Shown piece after piece: positions 24,402-35,971 of a DNA stretch of 64,000 bases. Numbering within the stretch: the first letter of the stretch is position 1; each line of letters starts with the position of its first letter. This stretch comes from Xenophilus aerolatus. Lineage in GTDB: Bacteria > Pseudomonadota > Gammaproteobacteria > Burkholderiales > Burkholderiaceae_C. Location of the stretch: NCBI GenBank assembly GCA_030418545.1, contig QAIB01000003.1:310001-374000 (forward strand). The letters are read 5' to 3'. Under the pieces are notes generated by a model. The model was not told where the DNA came from. It ran no database searches and was given only the letters and a program-made list of their open reading frames with translations. Both the position numbers and the translations under genes were made by a program.

Positions 24402-24407
24402 GCCCGC

Positions 24408-25823
24408 TCAGCCGCGCCGCAGCGCCTGGCGCAGTGCGCGTGCAAAGCGTGGCGCCGCGACCGCGCCGACGTTGAAGCGGGCCCAGCGCGAGGGCGTCGA
24501 ATCGACGGTGAAGATGCGGCCCGGCGCCAGCACGATGTTCTGCGCCAGCAGCTCCTGCGCGAAGGCCATCGAATCCTCCACGCCGGGCAGCGCGGCCCAC
24601 AGGTAGAGCGACTGGGCGTTGCGCGCATAGATCTCGGCGCCCACCGAATCGAACAGCCGCATGGCGCCCGCCGTCGCCTCTTCGAGGCGGGCCCGCAGCC
24701 GCGTGAGGTGGCGCTGGTAGTGGCCCTCGGCAAGCATCACGTCCACCGTGCGCTCGCAGTATTCGGAGCTGCTCACGTGCAGCAGCGCCTTGAGGTCGGC
24801 CAGGTCGCTGGCCAGGTCGGCGCCACAGGCGATGAAGCCCACGCGCAGCGCGGCCGAGAAGGATTTGGAGAAGCTGCCGATGTAGATCGTGCGTTCCAAC
24901 TGGTCCAGCGCCGCGAGGCGCGTCGAGGCCATCGGCTTGAAGTCGGCCAGCGGGTCGTCCTCGACGATCAGCAGGTTGTACTTCTGTGCCAGCTGCAGCA
25001 CCTTGAAGGCCTTGGCGGCCGACAGGTCCGAGCCGGTCGGGTTGTGCGCCACCGACTGCGTGAAGAAAAGGCGCGGCCGGTGAACGATCAGCAACTGCTC
25101 CAGCGCCTCGAGGTCGGGCCCGTCGGGGCCGCGCGGCACGCCGAACACCTCGGCGCTCGCCACCTTCAGTTTGCCGAACAGCGGGTAGTAGCCCGGGTCG
25201 TCCACCAGCACCTTGCCGCCGGGCGGCACGAAGTAGCGGATGACCAGGTCCATCGCCTCGTTGGCGCCCTGCGTCAGCACCACCTGCGCCGGCTCGGCCC
25301 CGACGCCGATGTCGGCCAGCTTGCGCACGATGTGTTCGCGCAGCGGCGCATAGCCGTAGCGGCTGCCGTAGCGGAAGAGGGCGCCCAGGCCGGTGCGCAC
25401 GACCTTGTGGTGGAACTTGTCCAGCCGCACGTCGGCCAGCCACTCGACGGGCGGATAGCCGTCGCCGACGGCCAGCGCGTCGGGCCGCGTCTTGAGCTGC
25501 TCGCGCATCAGCCACACGATGTCCATCGCACGGCCCAGGCTGCCGCGCTCGTCCTCGGCCGGCGCGGGCGGCACCGCGCGCTCGAGCACGTAGTAGCCGG
25601 AGCCGCGGCGCGGCTCGACCAGCCCGCGCGCCACCAGCAGCTCGAAGGCGGCGACCACCGTGTTCTTGGCGTAGCGGTGCAACTCGGCCAGCTCGCGCAG
25701 CGAGGGCAGCTTGTCGCCCGCCCGGTACGCGCCGTCGGCGATCTGCCGCTCGATCGTGTCGGCCAGCTGGACGGTGCGTGAAACCGGTCGGGAAACAGGG
25801 GCAGGGCGTGACGCTTCTGTCAT
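24408..25823 (-). CDS. MocR-type regulator (GntR helix-turn-helix fused to aminotransferase domain)
   Basis: The 471-residue protein has an N-terminal GntR winged helix ([62 protein letters not shown], residues about 15-80) and a fold-type I PLP domain. PLP landmarks include [46 protein letters not shown] and the Schiff-base lysine in [18 protein letters not shown]. MocR regulators sense amino-group or PLP-related compounds. Here it is divergent from the mevalonate cluster, so it may control that cluster. A GTG at 25832 in the same frame is an alternative start. Confidence 0.9.
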   Translation of the reverse strand: MTEASRPAPVSRPVSRTVQLADTIERQIADGAYRAGDKLPSLRELAELHRYAKNTVVAAFELLVARGLVEPRRGSGYYVLERAVPPAPAEDERGSLGRAMDIVWLMREQLKTRPDALAVGDGYPPVEWLADVRLDKFHHKVVRTGLGALFRYGSRYGYAPLREHIVRKLADIGVGAEPAQVVLTQGANEAMDLVIRYFVPPGGKVLVDDPGYYPLFGKLKVASAEVFGVPRGPDGPDLEALEQLLIVHRPRLFFTQSVAHNPTGSDLSAAKAFKVLQLAQKYNLLIVEDDPLADFKPMASTRLAALDQLERTIYIGSFSKSFSAALRVGFIACGADLASDLADLKALLHVSSSEYCERTVDVMLAEGHYQRHLTRLRARLEEATAGAMRLFDSVGAEIYARNAQSLYLWAALPGVEDSMAFAQELLAQNIVLAPGRIFTVDSTPSRWARFNVGAVAAPRFARALRQALRRG

Positions 25824-25884
25824 GGTTTTCACTATGACACAGCGGCCCGTGTCCGCGACCGGCGCGCCGAACTGTCCCTGCCAA

Positions 25885-25908
25885 CTGTACCTATGAGGAC
25901 TGGTACAG
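25885..25908. promoter_or_regulatory. Candidate MocR operator upstream of mvaA
   Basis: CTGTACC (25885-25891) and GGTACAG (25902-25908) form a perfect 7-bp inverted repeat with a 10-base spacer. AACTGT also recurs at 25870-25875 and 25883-25888. Mixed direct and inverted half-sites are common for MocR proteins. The site lies midway between the divergent starts. Confidence 0.55.
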
Positions 25909-25961
25909 GGCGCCTACAGTCGCGGCCTTTCCATCACCGATTGCCAGAGAGAGTGACTGCC

Positions 25962-27245
<1,284 letters not shown>

Positions 27246-27337
27246 GCGCGTGGCCGGCAGGCTGCGCTGCAGCGTGCCGGCCGCATCCCCCCGGGACCCG
27301 ACGAGGGCGGGCCCTTCCAACCACCGGAGACAGCACC

Positions 27338-27787
27338 ATGAGAAGTGACTCTGCATCGCCGCCTCGGCAACTCGTCGAGGTCTGGGGCGACACCGCCGAC
27401 ACGCGGCACCTGGCCTGGGCCATCGTGATCGGCATCGGCATCAGCCTGACCGGCTTCCTGATCGCCAGCCGCATCCTGGTCGCGCACGTGAGCAGCCCCG
27501 AGCTGGCGCGCGCCTACGCCATGCTCGCCGGCCTGGCCGGCTGCGTGCTGTCGGGCGTCATCTGCGCCTTCATCTTCCAGCCCAAGCGCGAGGTGGTCGA
27601 AGGCGCCGCCTCCGACCCGGCATGGCGCGAGGAAGTCGTCGCCCAGCTGGCCGAGGAACACGGCGGCCTGGGCTCGATGGGCGACCTGCCGCCGGTGGTG
27701 GCGCGCGAGATGAAGGAGCTGGAGATCTACGAGCTCTTCGCGCAGCACGACCCCGCCCAAGCCACCCCCACGAAAGCCGCCCGATGA
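27338..27787 (+). CDS. Small membrane protein, putative transporter subunit of the mevalonate cluster
   Basis: A 149-residue protein with two membrane helices, AWAIVIGIGISLTGFLIASRILV (about 29-52) and LARAYAMLAGLAGCVLSGVICAFIF (about 59-83), and a charged C-terminal half. It overlaps the next gene by four bases (ATGA), as subunits of one complex often do. Two-helix small subunits accompany many large secondary permeases (as TctB does with TctA). I do not recognise the exact family. Most likely it is the small component of the permease encoded next. Confidence 0.7.
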   Translation: MRSDSASPPRQLVEVWGDTADTRHLAWAIVIGIGISLTGFLIASRILVAHVSSPELARAYAMLAGLAGCVLSGVICAFIFQPKREVVEGAASDPAWREEVVAQLAEEHGGLGSMGDLPPVVAREMKELEIYELFAQHDPAQATPTKAAR

Positions 27788-29169
27788 GCGCCGAACTCCT
27801 CCACCAGATCTGGGTTGCCGGGGCCATGGGCCTGGTCGGCGCCATCGTCTTCGCCGCCATCGGGCTCGTGTCGGGCACCGACGAGACCACCACGCTCGCG
27901 CCGCTCACGCTGCTCGTGGTGCTGCTGGGCGTGCCGGCCGCGGGCGTGTTCACCTTCTTCCTGGCCGGCGCCGTGGCCAAGCACATGACGCATGCGGTGC
28001 CCACGGCGCTGCTGGGCATTCCGGGCGACACGCTGGCCACGCCGCTGCTGCAGGACGCCAACGCGCTGCGCAAGCTGGGCGTGCCGCACATCGCGCTGCG
28101 CAAGATGATCTCGGGCGCGATCGTCGCGGCCTTCGTGGCCGTGCCGCTGGCCGTGCTGTTCGCGGTGATGCTCGCGCCCTTCGGGCCCACCATCACCAAG
28201 GCGGCGCCGTGGATCTTCCTGGCCGCGGCCGTGCTGATCGCGTATTTCTCGCCCGGCCGCTGGGCCTCGGTGGCGCTGCTGCTGCCCTTCGTGGTGCTCA
28301 TCATCGCGCTGCAGACCCTGACGGCGAAGTACAACGTCAAGCTCAGCGTGAGCTACTTCCTCGGCATCGCGATCGGCCCGCTGGTGGCGGACCTGTTCTC
28401 GGTCATCTCGCCGGCCGACCGCGGCCGCATGAAGCGCGACCAGCCACGCACCTTCCAGCTCGCGCCCGACGTCAAGGGCTGGTCGGGCTACTTCCCCAAC
28501 CCGCTGAAGGTGCTGGACCGCAAGCAGACGCAGTGGACGCTGGCCACCGCGACTATCTCGAGCGCGACCTTCGTGTTCAGCCCGGTCGCCATGACGGTGG
28601 TGCTGGGCGAACTGGTGGGCTCGCGCATCAAGCACGCCTACCACCGCCTCACCACGGTGCTGGCTGCGCGCAACGGCGTGACCGAGGCGACCTACATCGC
28701 CGAGGCGCTGATCCCGCTGATCGCCTTCGGCCTGCCGCTCAGCCCGGTGGCCGCGGGGCCTGCGGCGCCGCTGTTCAACGCGCCGCCGCGCTTCACGGTG
28801 GATGCGGCCACGGGCCAGACGCACAACCTGCACAACCTGATGAACCACTGGGAGTTCCTCGGCTACGGCATGCTGGCCGTGCTGCTGGCGGCGGTGGTGT
28901 CGTACCCCTTTGCGATGAACTTCGCACGCCGCGCGGCGCTCTTCGTGTCACGCAAGGTGAGCCACGAGGCAATCATCGCCACCTTCATCGGCCTGATCTT
29001 CGTCATCAGCGTGTGGGAAGGGCAGTTCCTGGGGCTGCTGGTGATCATGACCATGGGCCTGGTCGGCGGGCTGCTGTCGCGCATCCTGGGCTTCAACACC
29101 GGCGTGCAGTTCATGGGCTACTACACGGCCGTGCTGTCGGTGCCGGCGCTGCTGAAGATCTTCGGATGA
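27784..29169 (+). CDS. Multi-pass permease, TctA-like, probable mevalonate importer
   Basis: A 461-residue protein with about 10-12 helices. Glycine/proline-rich repeats such as HAVPTALLGIPGDTLATPLLQDANALRKLGVPHIALRKMISGAIVAAFVAVPLAVL and TYIAEALIPLIAFGLPLSPVAAGPAAPLFNAPPRF resemble the LGIPG and ALIPLLTLGIPG motifs of TctA-type tricarboxylate permeases. It starts inside the stop of the small membrane protein and its own stop overlaps the HMG-CoA lyase start. This tight packing between the two mevalonate-degrading enzymes makes mevalonate the best substrate guess. No Bug binding protein is present in the cluster. Confidence 0.78.
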   Translation: MSAELLHQIWVAGAMGLVGAIVFAAIGLVSGTDETTTLAPLTLLVVLLGVPAAGVFTFFLAGAVAKHMTHAVPTALLGIPGDTLATPLLQDANALRKLGVPHIALRKMISGAIVAAFVAVPLAVLFAVMLAPFGPTITKAAPWIFLAAAVLIAYFSPGRWASVALLLPFVVLIIALQTLTAKYNVKLSVSYFLGIAIGPLVADLFSVISPADRGRMKRDQPRTFQLAPDVKGWSGYFPNPLKVLDRKQTQWTLATATISSATFVFSPVAMTVVLGELVGSRIKHAYHRLTTVLAARNGVTEATYIAEALIPLIAFGLPLSPVAAGPAAPLFNAPPRFTVDAATGQTHNLHNLMNHWEFLGYGMLAVLLAAVVSYPFAMNFARRAALFVSRKVSHEAIIATFIGLIFVISVWEGQFLGLLVIMTMGLVGGLLSRILGFNTGVQFMGYYTAVLSVPALLKIFG

Positions 29170-30080
29170 GCGCGAGCGCCATGGCCGAGCGCGTGAAGAT
29201 CGTCGAGGTCGGCCCGCGCGACGGGCTGCAGAACGAGAAGCAGCCGGTCGACGTCGCGACCAAGGTGGCGCTGATCGAGCGGCTCGTGGCCGCCGGCGTC
29301 ACCCACATCGAGGCGGCGTCCTTCGTGTCGCCCCGCTGGGTGCCGCAGATGGCGGGCAGCGCCGAGGTCATGGCCGCGGTGCCGCGCCCGCCGGGCGTGC
29401 ACTACAGCGCGCTGACGCCGAATCTGCAAGGGCTGGAGGCCGCGCTGGCCGCCGGCTGCGAGGAGGTCGCGGTGTTCGGCGCCGCGTCCGAGGCCTTCTC
29501 GCGCAAGAACATCAACTGTTCCATCGCCGAGAGCCTGGAGCGCTTCCGCAGCGTGGCCGAGGCGGCGCTGGCGGCCGGCGTGAAGCTGCGCGGCTACGTG
29601 TCCTGCGTGCTGGGCTGCCCTTACGAAGGCGCGGTGGCCCCGGCGCAGGTGGCGCGCGTTGCGGTTCAGCTGCGGGAGATGGGCTGCCACGAGATCTCGC
29701 TGGGCGACACCATCGGCCGCGGCACGCCCGACGCCGCACGCCGAATGCTCGAGGCCTGCCTGCAGCACATCCCGGCGTCGGCGCTGGCCGGCCACTACCA
29801 CGACACCTACGGCATGGCGATCGCCAACGTCGCCGCGTCGCTGGAGATGGGGCTGCGCAGCTTCGACAGCTCGGTCTCGGGCCTGGGCGGCTGCCCCTAC
29901 GCCGCCGGCGCGTCGGGCAATGTCGCCACCGAGGACGTCGTGTACCTGCTGCACGGCATGGGCTACGAAACGGGCATCGACCTGCCCAGACTGGCCGAGG
30001 CGGGCGCCTTCATCGGCGCCGCGCTGGGCCGCGCCAGCGCATCGCGCGCGGCCCGGGCCCTGGCCGCTGCCCGCGCCTGA
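29166..30080 (+). CDS. mvaB: Hydroxymethylglutaryl-CoA lyase
   Basis: This 304-residue TIM-barrel enzyme splits HMG-CoA to acetoacetate and acetyl-CoA. It begins with VKIVEVGPRDGLQNEKQPVDVATKVALIERLVAAGVTHIEAASFVSPRWVPQMA, typical of the DRE-TIM family. Metal ligands are in GHYHDTYGMAIANV, and the HMG-CoA lyase signature SVSGLGGCPYAAGASGN contains catalytic C243. It follows the permease with a four-base overlap and completes the route mevalonate to HMG-CoA to acetoacetate plus acetyl-CoA. Confidence 0.95.
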   Translation: MSASAMAERVKIVEVGPRDGLQNEKQPVDVATKVALIERLVAAGVTHIEAASFVSPRWVPQMAGSAEVMAAVPRPPGVHYSALTPNLQGLEAALAAGCEEVAVFGAASEAFSRKNINCSIAESLERFRSVAEAALAAGVKLRGYVSCVLGCPYEGAVAPAQVARVAVQLREMGCHEISLGDTIGRGTPDAARRMLEACLQHIPASALAGHYHDTYGMAIANVAASLEMGLRSFDSSVSGLGGCPYAAGASGNVATEDVVYLLHGMGYETGIDLPRLAEAGAFIGAALGRASASRAARALAAARA

Positions 30081-30097
30081 ACTCGGTCGTTCGAAGG

Positions 30098-30152
30098 GAA
30101 AAAGGGCTGCAGCGCCCGTCCCGCCTGGGCGGGCAGCTATGAATAGCGTAGC
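30098..30152 (-). repeat. Dispersed repeat family 1, intergenic copy after mvaB
   Basis: Read on the minus strand it opens with GCTACGCTATTCATAGC (30136-30152), goes on TGCCCGCCCAGGCGGG and GGGCGCTGCAGCCC, and ends in a run of T. The order of blocks matches the hemD copy. The hairpin plus T-run could end minus-strand transcription. Confidence 0.7.
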
Positions 30153-30304
30153 AACCGCCGGCTGCGATGGGGCCGGCATCCTGCGTGATCCGCGGCACGC
30201 CTCTTGCACTCAACGAGCGCACGGACGACGATCCGCACGCCGCGGTCCGGCCCGAAGGCCGCGAGGGCAGGGCGATTCCCCGGGCCAACACACAGGAGCT
30301 GCCA

Positions 30305-30811
30305 ATGTTCGGACTGACTTCCCTGGGTACCGTGCACACCGCCATCGGCCTCGTCGCGCTCGCCGCCGGCCTGGTCGCCCTCGCGCGCCACGGCCGCATC
30401 ACGCCGCGCAGCGGCAGCGGGCGCCTGTACGTGTGGGCGACCGTGCTCACCTGCCTCACCGGCTTTCCCATCTTCCAGCACGGCGGCTTCGGCCCGCCGC
30501 ACGTGCTGGGCATCCTCACGCTGGTGGTGCTGGGCATCGCGGCCCTGGGCGGGCGCGGGAGCTTCGGTGGGTGGTCGCCCTATGTGGAGACCGTGGGGTA
30601 CTCGCTCACGGTGTTCTTCCACTTCATTCCCGGGCTGACCGAAACCTTCACCCGCCTGCCGCAGGGCGCGCCCTGGTTTTCGGGGCCGGACGACCCGCTG
30701 CTGCAGAAGATCGTCGGCGGGCTGTTCGTGGTCTTCCTGGTCGGCGCCTTCCTTCAGGTGCGGGCGCTGCGCAGCGAGCGCGGTGGCATCCTGCCCGGGC
30801 GCGCCGCCTGA
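30305..30811 (+). CDS. Four-helix inner-membrane protein, function unknown
   Basis: A 168-residue protein starting MFGLTSLGTVHTAIGLVALAAGLVALARHG, with four predicted membrane helices and histidines near helix ends (TVHTA, FQHGGFG, PHVLG, FFHFIPGLTET). It resembles small uncharacterised membrane proteins of the DUF2306 type, which I cannot confirm. The start at 30305 follows CAGGAGCTGCC; the frame upstream has no hydrophobic segment. It is convergent with the rhomboid gene, 18 bases apart. Confidence 0.72.
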   Translation: MFGLTSLGTVHTAIGLVALAAGLVALARHGRITPRSGSGRLYVWATVLTCLTGFPIFQHGGFGPPHVLGILTLVVLGIAALGGRGSFGGWSPYVETVGYSLTVFFHFIPGLTETFTRLPQGAPWFSGPDDPLLQKIVGGLFVVFLVGAFLQVRALRSERGGILPGRAA

Positions 30812-30829
30812 GCCGTCCGAGCGGGCCCG

Positions 30830-32302
30830 TCAGGCCTGCGCCAGCATCCGCGTGACCGGCTCGCCCGGCGCGCGCTGCATCAGCTCGGGCAGCCAGGCAC
30901 GCGCGCGTTGCTGCTCGCCGGCCTGCAGCAGGCCGGTGACGCACACGCACAGCGTCTCGGCCAGGCGCGGATGCTCGGGCGCGGTGCGCAGCAGCGCCTG
31001 GCACAGACGCTCGGCATCGGTGAATTCGCGCGCGCGGGTGAAGCGGCGCGCCAGGCGCACCATGTCGTCGGCCTGCAGCCGTGCACCGGGCTTGGCGATG
31101 TCGAGGTAGGTGCGGTAGCTCGCGTGCTGCAGCGCCAGCGTGGCGTCGTCCTTGCCGGGCAGCGCGAAGACCAGGCGCGCGCAGCGGTGGAAGTCCTCGC
31201 TGGCCGGCCACAGCTTGGCGAGGTTGAACCACTGGCGCAGCGTGTCGGCATCGCGCGGGCGCAGCTTCGCGGCGGCCTTCCATGCCGAGGCGGCGCGTTC
31301 GAACTGCAGCTCGCCCGTGAGCCTGCGCGCCAGCGCGACCTGGGCCGCATGGCCGTCGTCGGCCTCGGCCGGCGACGCGGCGGTGGTGGGGGCCTCGATG
31401 CGCCGCTCCGCCAGGGCCAGCCCCATCAGCGCCGCGCCGGTCAGCAGCCCGCCCAGGTGCGCCATGTACGCGATGCCGCGGCCGCCCAGCCAGTGCTGCA
31501 GCAATTCGTTGGCGATCCAGGCCGGCAGCAGCAGCAGCGCCGGCGCGGTCACGTAGTTGAAGTAGACGAGGAACTGGTAGAAGAAGCGGATGCGCCGCAT
31601 GCGGTAGAGCACCGCGTACATGCCCATCAGCGCCGACACCGCGCCCGAGGCGCCCAGACCCAGGCCGCCCTGGCCGGCATAGGCCCAGGTGGCCATGGCC
31701 GACGCGCCGACGGCCCCCATCAGGTAGAAGGCGAGATAGGTCGCGCGTCCCAAGGCCAGCTCGACCGAGCAGCCGAACAGGAAGAGGAACAGCATGTTGC
31801 CCAACAGGTGCCCCGTGCTGCCGTGCAGGAAGGCGGAGCTCAGCCAGGTGACGGGTCGCCATTCGGCACCCGGGTTGTGGTCCTGCGCCCAGCGCGCGGT
31901 GAAGGGCTTGGGCAGCATGGCGTCGTACTCGGTGCGCGCGGCCTTCCAGGCGTCGTAGCGGCGGTCGGCGGGCGTGATGACCTCGTCGGCCCGCAGCTTC
32001 GCGAGGAAGGGTGTGGCCTGGTTCATCGCTTCGGCCAGGTCGGCGTACTGCTTGCGGGCGTAGGCGCGGCGCGCCTGCCTGGCGTGCTTCGCGCCGGTCT
32101 GGTCCAGCCAGTCGAGATACGCCGGCAACTCGATCGCCGGCAGGGCGCTCTTGGCGTAGAAGAGCGCCGCGCGTTCCTCGACCTTGTTCTCGCTGCGCTG
32201 CGGCCCCCACCACACGGCCATGTTCACCAGGATCAGCAGCACCGTCATCCACGGCGGGTTGCGCCAGGTGGGGCGGTTCTCCAGGGGAATGGCGTAGAAC
32301 AT
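30830..32302 (-). CDS. Rhomboid intramembrane serine protease with C-terminal helical-repeat domain
   Basis: Four hundred ninety residues. The rhomboid core has WLSSAFLHGSTGHLLGNMLFLFLFGCSVE, nucleophile S219 in GLGASGAVSALMG and histidine H282 in YMAHLGGLLTG. An extra cytoplasmic or periplasmic insert (about 35-140) lies between the first helix and the core. After about residue 300 a soluble region, ARRLTGELQFERAASAWKAAAKLRPRDADTLRQWFNLAKLWPASEDFHRCARL, looks like TPR-type repeats. Rhomboids cut membrane proteins near their transmembrane ends. The appended repeat domain may recruit substrates, which is inference. Confidence 0.88.
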   Translation of the reverse strand: MFYAIPLENRPTWRNPPWMTVLLILVNMAVWWGPQRSENKVEERAALFYAKSALPAIELPAYLDWLDQTGAKHARQARRAYARKQYADLAEAMNQATPFLAKLRADEVITPADRRYDAWKAARTEYDAMLPKPFTARWAQDHNPGAEWRPVTWLSSAFLHGSTGHLLGNMLFLFLFGCSVELALGRATYLAFYLMGAVGASAMATWAYAGQGGLGLGASGAVSALMGMYAVLYRMRRIRFFYQFLVYFNYVTAPALLLLPAWIANELLQHWLGGRGIAYMAHLGGLLTGAALMGLALAERRIEAPTTAASPAEADDGHAAQVALARRLTGELQFERAASAWKAAAKLRPRDADTLRQWFNLAKLWPASEDFHRCARLVFALPGKDDATLALQHASYRTYLDIAKPGARLQADDMVRLARRFTRAREFTDAERLCQALLRTAPEHPRLAETLCVCVTGLLQAGEQQRARAWLPELMQRAPGEPVTRMLAQA

Positions 32303-32388
32303 CAGGGCGGCCGATGGTTATTGCTTTTGCAGCTTCTCGAGCAGGTTGTGCGGGCGCTGTGGGCCGCCCGGGCCTGGATGCGGGCTCC

Positions 32389-32492
32389 GTACGCGAAGGA
32401 CGCGAAAGTCACGCGAAGGCCGCAAGAAAGACATCTTCAAAATCTTTCGCGTTCTTCGCGCAACCTTCGCGCCCTTCGCGCCCTTCGCGTAC
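32389..32492. repeat. Long imperfect hairpin made of CGCGAAGG/CCTTCGCG units
   Basis: GTACGCGAAGG (32389-32399) matches CCTTCGCGTAC (32482-32492) as the closing stem. The arms are filled with repeated CGCGAAGG-like units on the left and CTTCGCGCC-like units on the right, around an AT-rich centre near 32430-32445. It lies between the argH stop (32513) and the rhomboid start (32302), both on the minus strand. It may act as a terminator or attenuator and as a dispersed genomic repeat. Confidence 0.75.
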
Positions 32493-32512
32493 GGCTGTCC
32501 GCTTTCCGCGTT

Positions 32513-33910
<1,398 letters not shown>

Positions 33911-34001
33911 GGGCAGGGTGTGCAGGTGGGGCGGGCCGGGGGCAGGGCGGTCGGGAACAGCAGCAATAATGGCCCGCTGCCCTTCCAACGTGTCGCAAGC
34001 G
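33911..34001. promoter_or_regulatory. Divergent gap between argH and the AlgZ-like kinase gene
   Basis: A 91-base region between divergent starts. It must hold promoters for both genes, but I see no clear consensus hexamers or dyad. Confidence 0.3.
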
Positions 34002-35168
34002 ATGCGCAACCCATCGATTTTATCGACGCCCCCTGGCTCGGACAGAAGTGCCCGGCCCACTGGCGCCACGGCCTCCGGGCCGGCGGGCGCCCCTGCCGCG
34101 CCCTGGGGCCCGGGCGACACGACGATGCCGGCGCCGCTGGAGCCGCCGGGCACTGGCTCGTCCTCGTCGCCGGCGCGCGCGAAACCCCGCTTCGACGCCT
34201 GCCGCATCGGTGTGGTCCTGCGCACGGTGCTGGCGGTGGAGGCCGCGGTGGCGCTGGCCACGCTCTTCGTGGCCGCGGGTGCGGCCGACTGGCTGACGCT
34301 GGCCGCCACGGTGACCGGTGGCGCCCTGCCTGCCACGCTGCTGTGGCTGGTGCTCATCTGTGCCGCGAAGAAGCTGCTGGCGCGCTGGCCGCTGCAGGTG
34401 CAGTACGCGGTGGGCGCGAGCATCGGTGCGCTGACCGGCCTGTACGGCTGTGGCCTGCTGCGCCTCACCGGCGTGATGGCGACCGCACCCTGGCTGGCGA
34501 GCGGCCTGGCCGGCGCCGCCTTCGCGGCGGTGGTGATGGTGGCCATGGTGCTGCGCGCCAGCGGCGAAACGCCGGCCGCCACCACGGCGCGGCTGGAGGA
34601 ACTGCAGCAGCGCATCCGCCCGCACTTCCTCTTCAACACGCTCAACAGCGCCATCGCCCTGGTGCGCGAGGAGCCCGCCAAGGCCGAGGCCATGCTCGAG
34701 GACCTGAGCGAGCTCTTCCGTTCGGCGCTGGCCGACCCCGACGAGTCGGTGACGCTGGGCGACGAAATCGCGCTCGCGCAGCGCTACCTGGCCATCGAGC
34801 AGATCCGCTTCGGCGGGCGGCTGCGCGTGCGCTGGGCCATCGACCCGGCGGCCAACGATGCGCGCCTGCCCAAGCTGCTGCTGCAGCCGCTGGTGGAGAA
34901 CGCCGTGAAGCACGGGGTCGAGCCCAGTCCCCAGGGCGCGAAGCTGCGCATCCGCACCGAGCGGCGAGGCAGCAAGGTGGTGATCGAGGTGGTCAACAGC
35001 CTGCCGCCCCTGCGGTGGGCCGACCAGCCGCTGCCGCGCGGGCACGGCATCGCGCTGGCCAACGTGCGCGACCGGCTGCGCCTGCTGCACGACATGCAGG
35101 CGAGCTTTCGCGCCGGGGTCGACCAGGACCAGTACCGCGTGCGCATCGACATTCCCGCTGAACCATGA
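34002..35168 (+). CDS. algZ: LytS/AlgZ(FimS)-family sensor histidine kinase
   Basis: The protein has 388 residues. Residues about 70-185 hold four membrane helices, then [48 protein letters not shown], the His_kinase family block with H208. [20 protein letters not shown] and [18 protein letters not shown] form the ATP-binding part. The class phosphorylates LytTR-type regulators. The start is uncertain: ATGs at 33969 and 34002 are both possible. It overlaps the regulator gene by four bases. The neighbourhood argH/algZ/algR/hemC/hemD matches the Pseudomonas order, supporting the AlgZ name. Confidence 0.85.
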   Translation: MRNPSILSTPPGSDRSARPTGATASGPAGAPAAPWGPGDTTMPAPLEPPGTGSSSSPARAKPRFDACRIGVVLRTVLAVEAAVALATLFVAAGAADWLTLAATVTGGALPATLLWLVLICAAKKLLARWPLQVQYAVGASIGALTGLYGCGLLRLTGVMATAPWLASGLAGAAFAAVVMVAMVLRASGETPAATTARLEELQQRIRPHFLFNTLNSAIALVREEPAKAEAMLEDLSELFRSALADPDESVTLGDEIALAQRYLAIEQIRFGGRLRVRWAIDPAANDARLPKLLLQPLVENAVKHGVEPSPQGAKLRIRTERRGSKVVIEVVNSLPPLRWADQPLPRGHGIALANVRDRLRLLHDMQASFRAGVDQDQYRVRIDIPAEP

Positions 35169-35971
35169 CCAAGAACAATGCCCTCGAGACACCGACCCTC
35201 GCGCCCGAGCGCCGCCCGGCCGCGCCGGCCCTGCGCACCCTGATCGTCGACGACGAGCAGCTCGCCCGCTCGCGCCTGCGCACCCTGCTGGGCGACTGTC
35301 AGTCCCCGGCGGCGCTCGTCAGTGCCGAGGCGGAACACGGTGCCGAGGCGCTGCGCCTGCTGGACGGCCGGCCCTTCGATGTCGTGCTGCTGGACATCCA
35401 CATGCCCGGCATCGACGGCGTGGAGCTGGCGCGCGTGCTGCGCGGGCGGGCCGACCCGCTGGCGGTGGTCTTCGTCACCGCGCATGCCAACCACGCAGTC
35501 ACGGCCTTCGAGCTCGACGCCGTCGACTACCTCACCAAGCCCGTGCGGGCCGAGCGGCTGCAGCAGGCGCTGGCCAAGGCCGAGCGCTACCTGAAGGAGC
35601 GGCGCGCCGAACAGGCGGACGCGCCGGTCGAAAGCGTGCTCATCCAGGACCGCGGCCGCGCCGAGCGCATCCCGCTGACGGAAGTCGTCTACTTCAAGTC
35701 GGAACTCAAGTACATCACCGTGCGCACCGCCACCCGCACGCTGATCATGGACGGCACCCTGGGCGAACTCGAGGAGCGCTACCCCGAGCGCTTCGTGCGT
35801 GCGCACCGCAACGCGCTGGTGGCGCGCTCGGCCATCCGCTCGCTCGAACGCTACGACGACGGCGAGGACGTCGAGGGCTGGGCCGTCAAGCTCGCGGGCG
35901 TGCCCGAGGTGATCGTCGTCTCGCGGCGCATGCTCACGGCGGTGCGCGAAGCGCTCAAGGCGGTGCCATGA
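35165..35971 (+). CDS. algR: LytTR-family response regulator, AlgR-like
   Basis: A 268-residue protein. The receiver domain (about 25-140) has LIVDDEQLARSRLRTLL, phospho-acceptor D77 in VVLLDIHMPGIDGVEL, VVFVTAHANHAVTAFELDAVDYLTKPV. The LytTR DNA-binding domain (about 165-265) has RIPLTEVVYFKSELKYITVRTATRTLIMDGTLGELEERYPERFVRAHRNALV. It should pair with the kinase just upstream. In pseudomonads AlgR controls twitching and exopolysaccharide genes. The exopolysaccharide locus 9 kb away is a possible but unproven target. Confidence 0.9.
   Translation: MTKNNALETPTLAPERRPAAPALRTLIVDDEQLARSRLRTLLGDCQSPAALVSAEAEHGAEALRLLDGRPFDVVLLDIHMPGIDGVELARVLRGRADPLAVVFVTAHANHAVTAFELDAVDYLTKPVRAERLQQALAKAERYLKERRAEQADAPVESVLIQDRGRAERIPLTEVVYFKSELKYITVRTATRTLIMDGTLGELEERYPERFVRAHRNALVARSAIRSLERYDDGEDVEGWAVKLAGVPEVIVVSRRMLTAVREALKAVP

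Noticed and set aside
24190-25884. A 564-codon minus-strand frame across the MocR gene
   Set aside because: Out-of-frame shadow; the MocR frame shows both a helix-turn-helix and PLP motifs.
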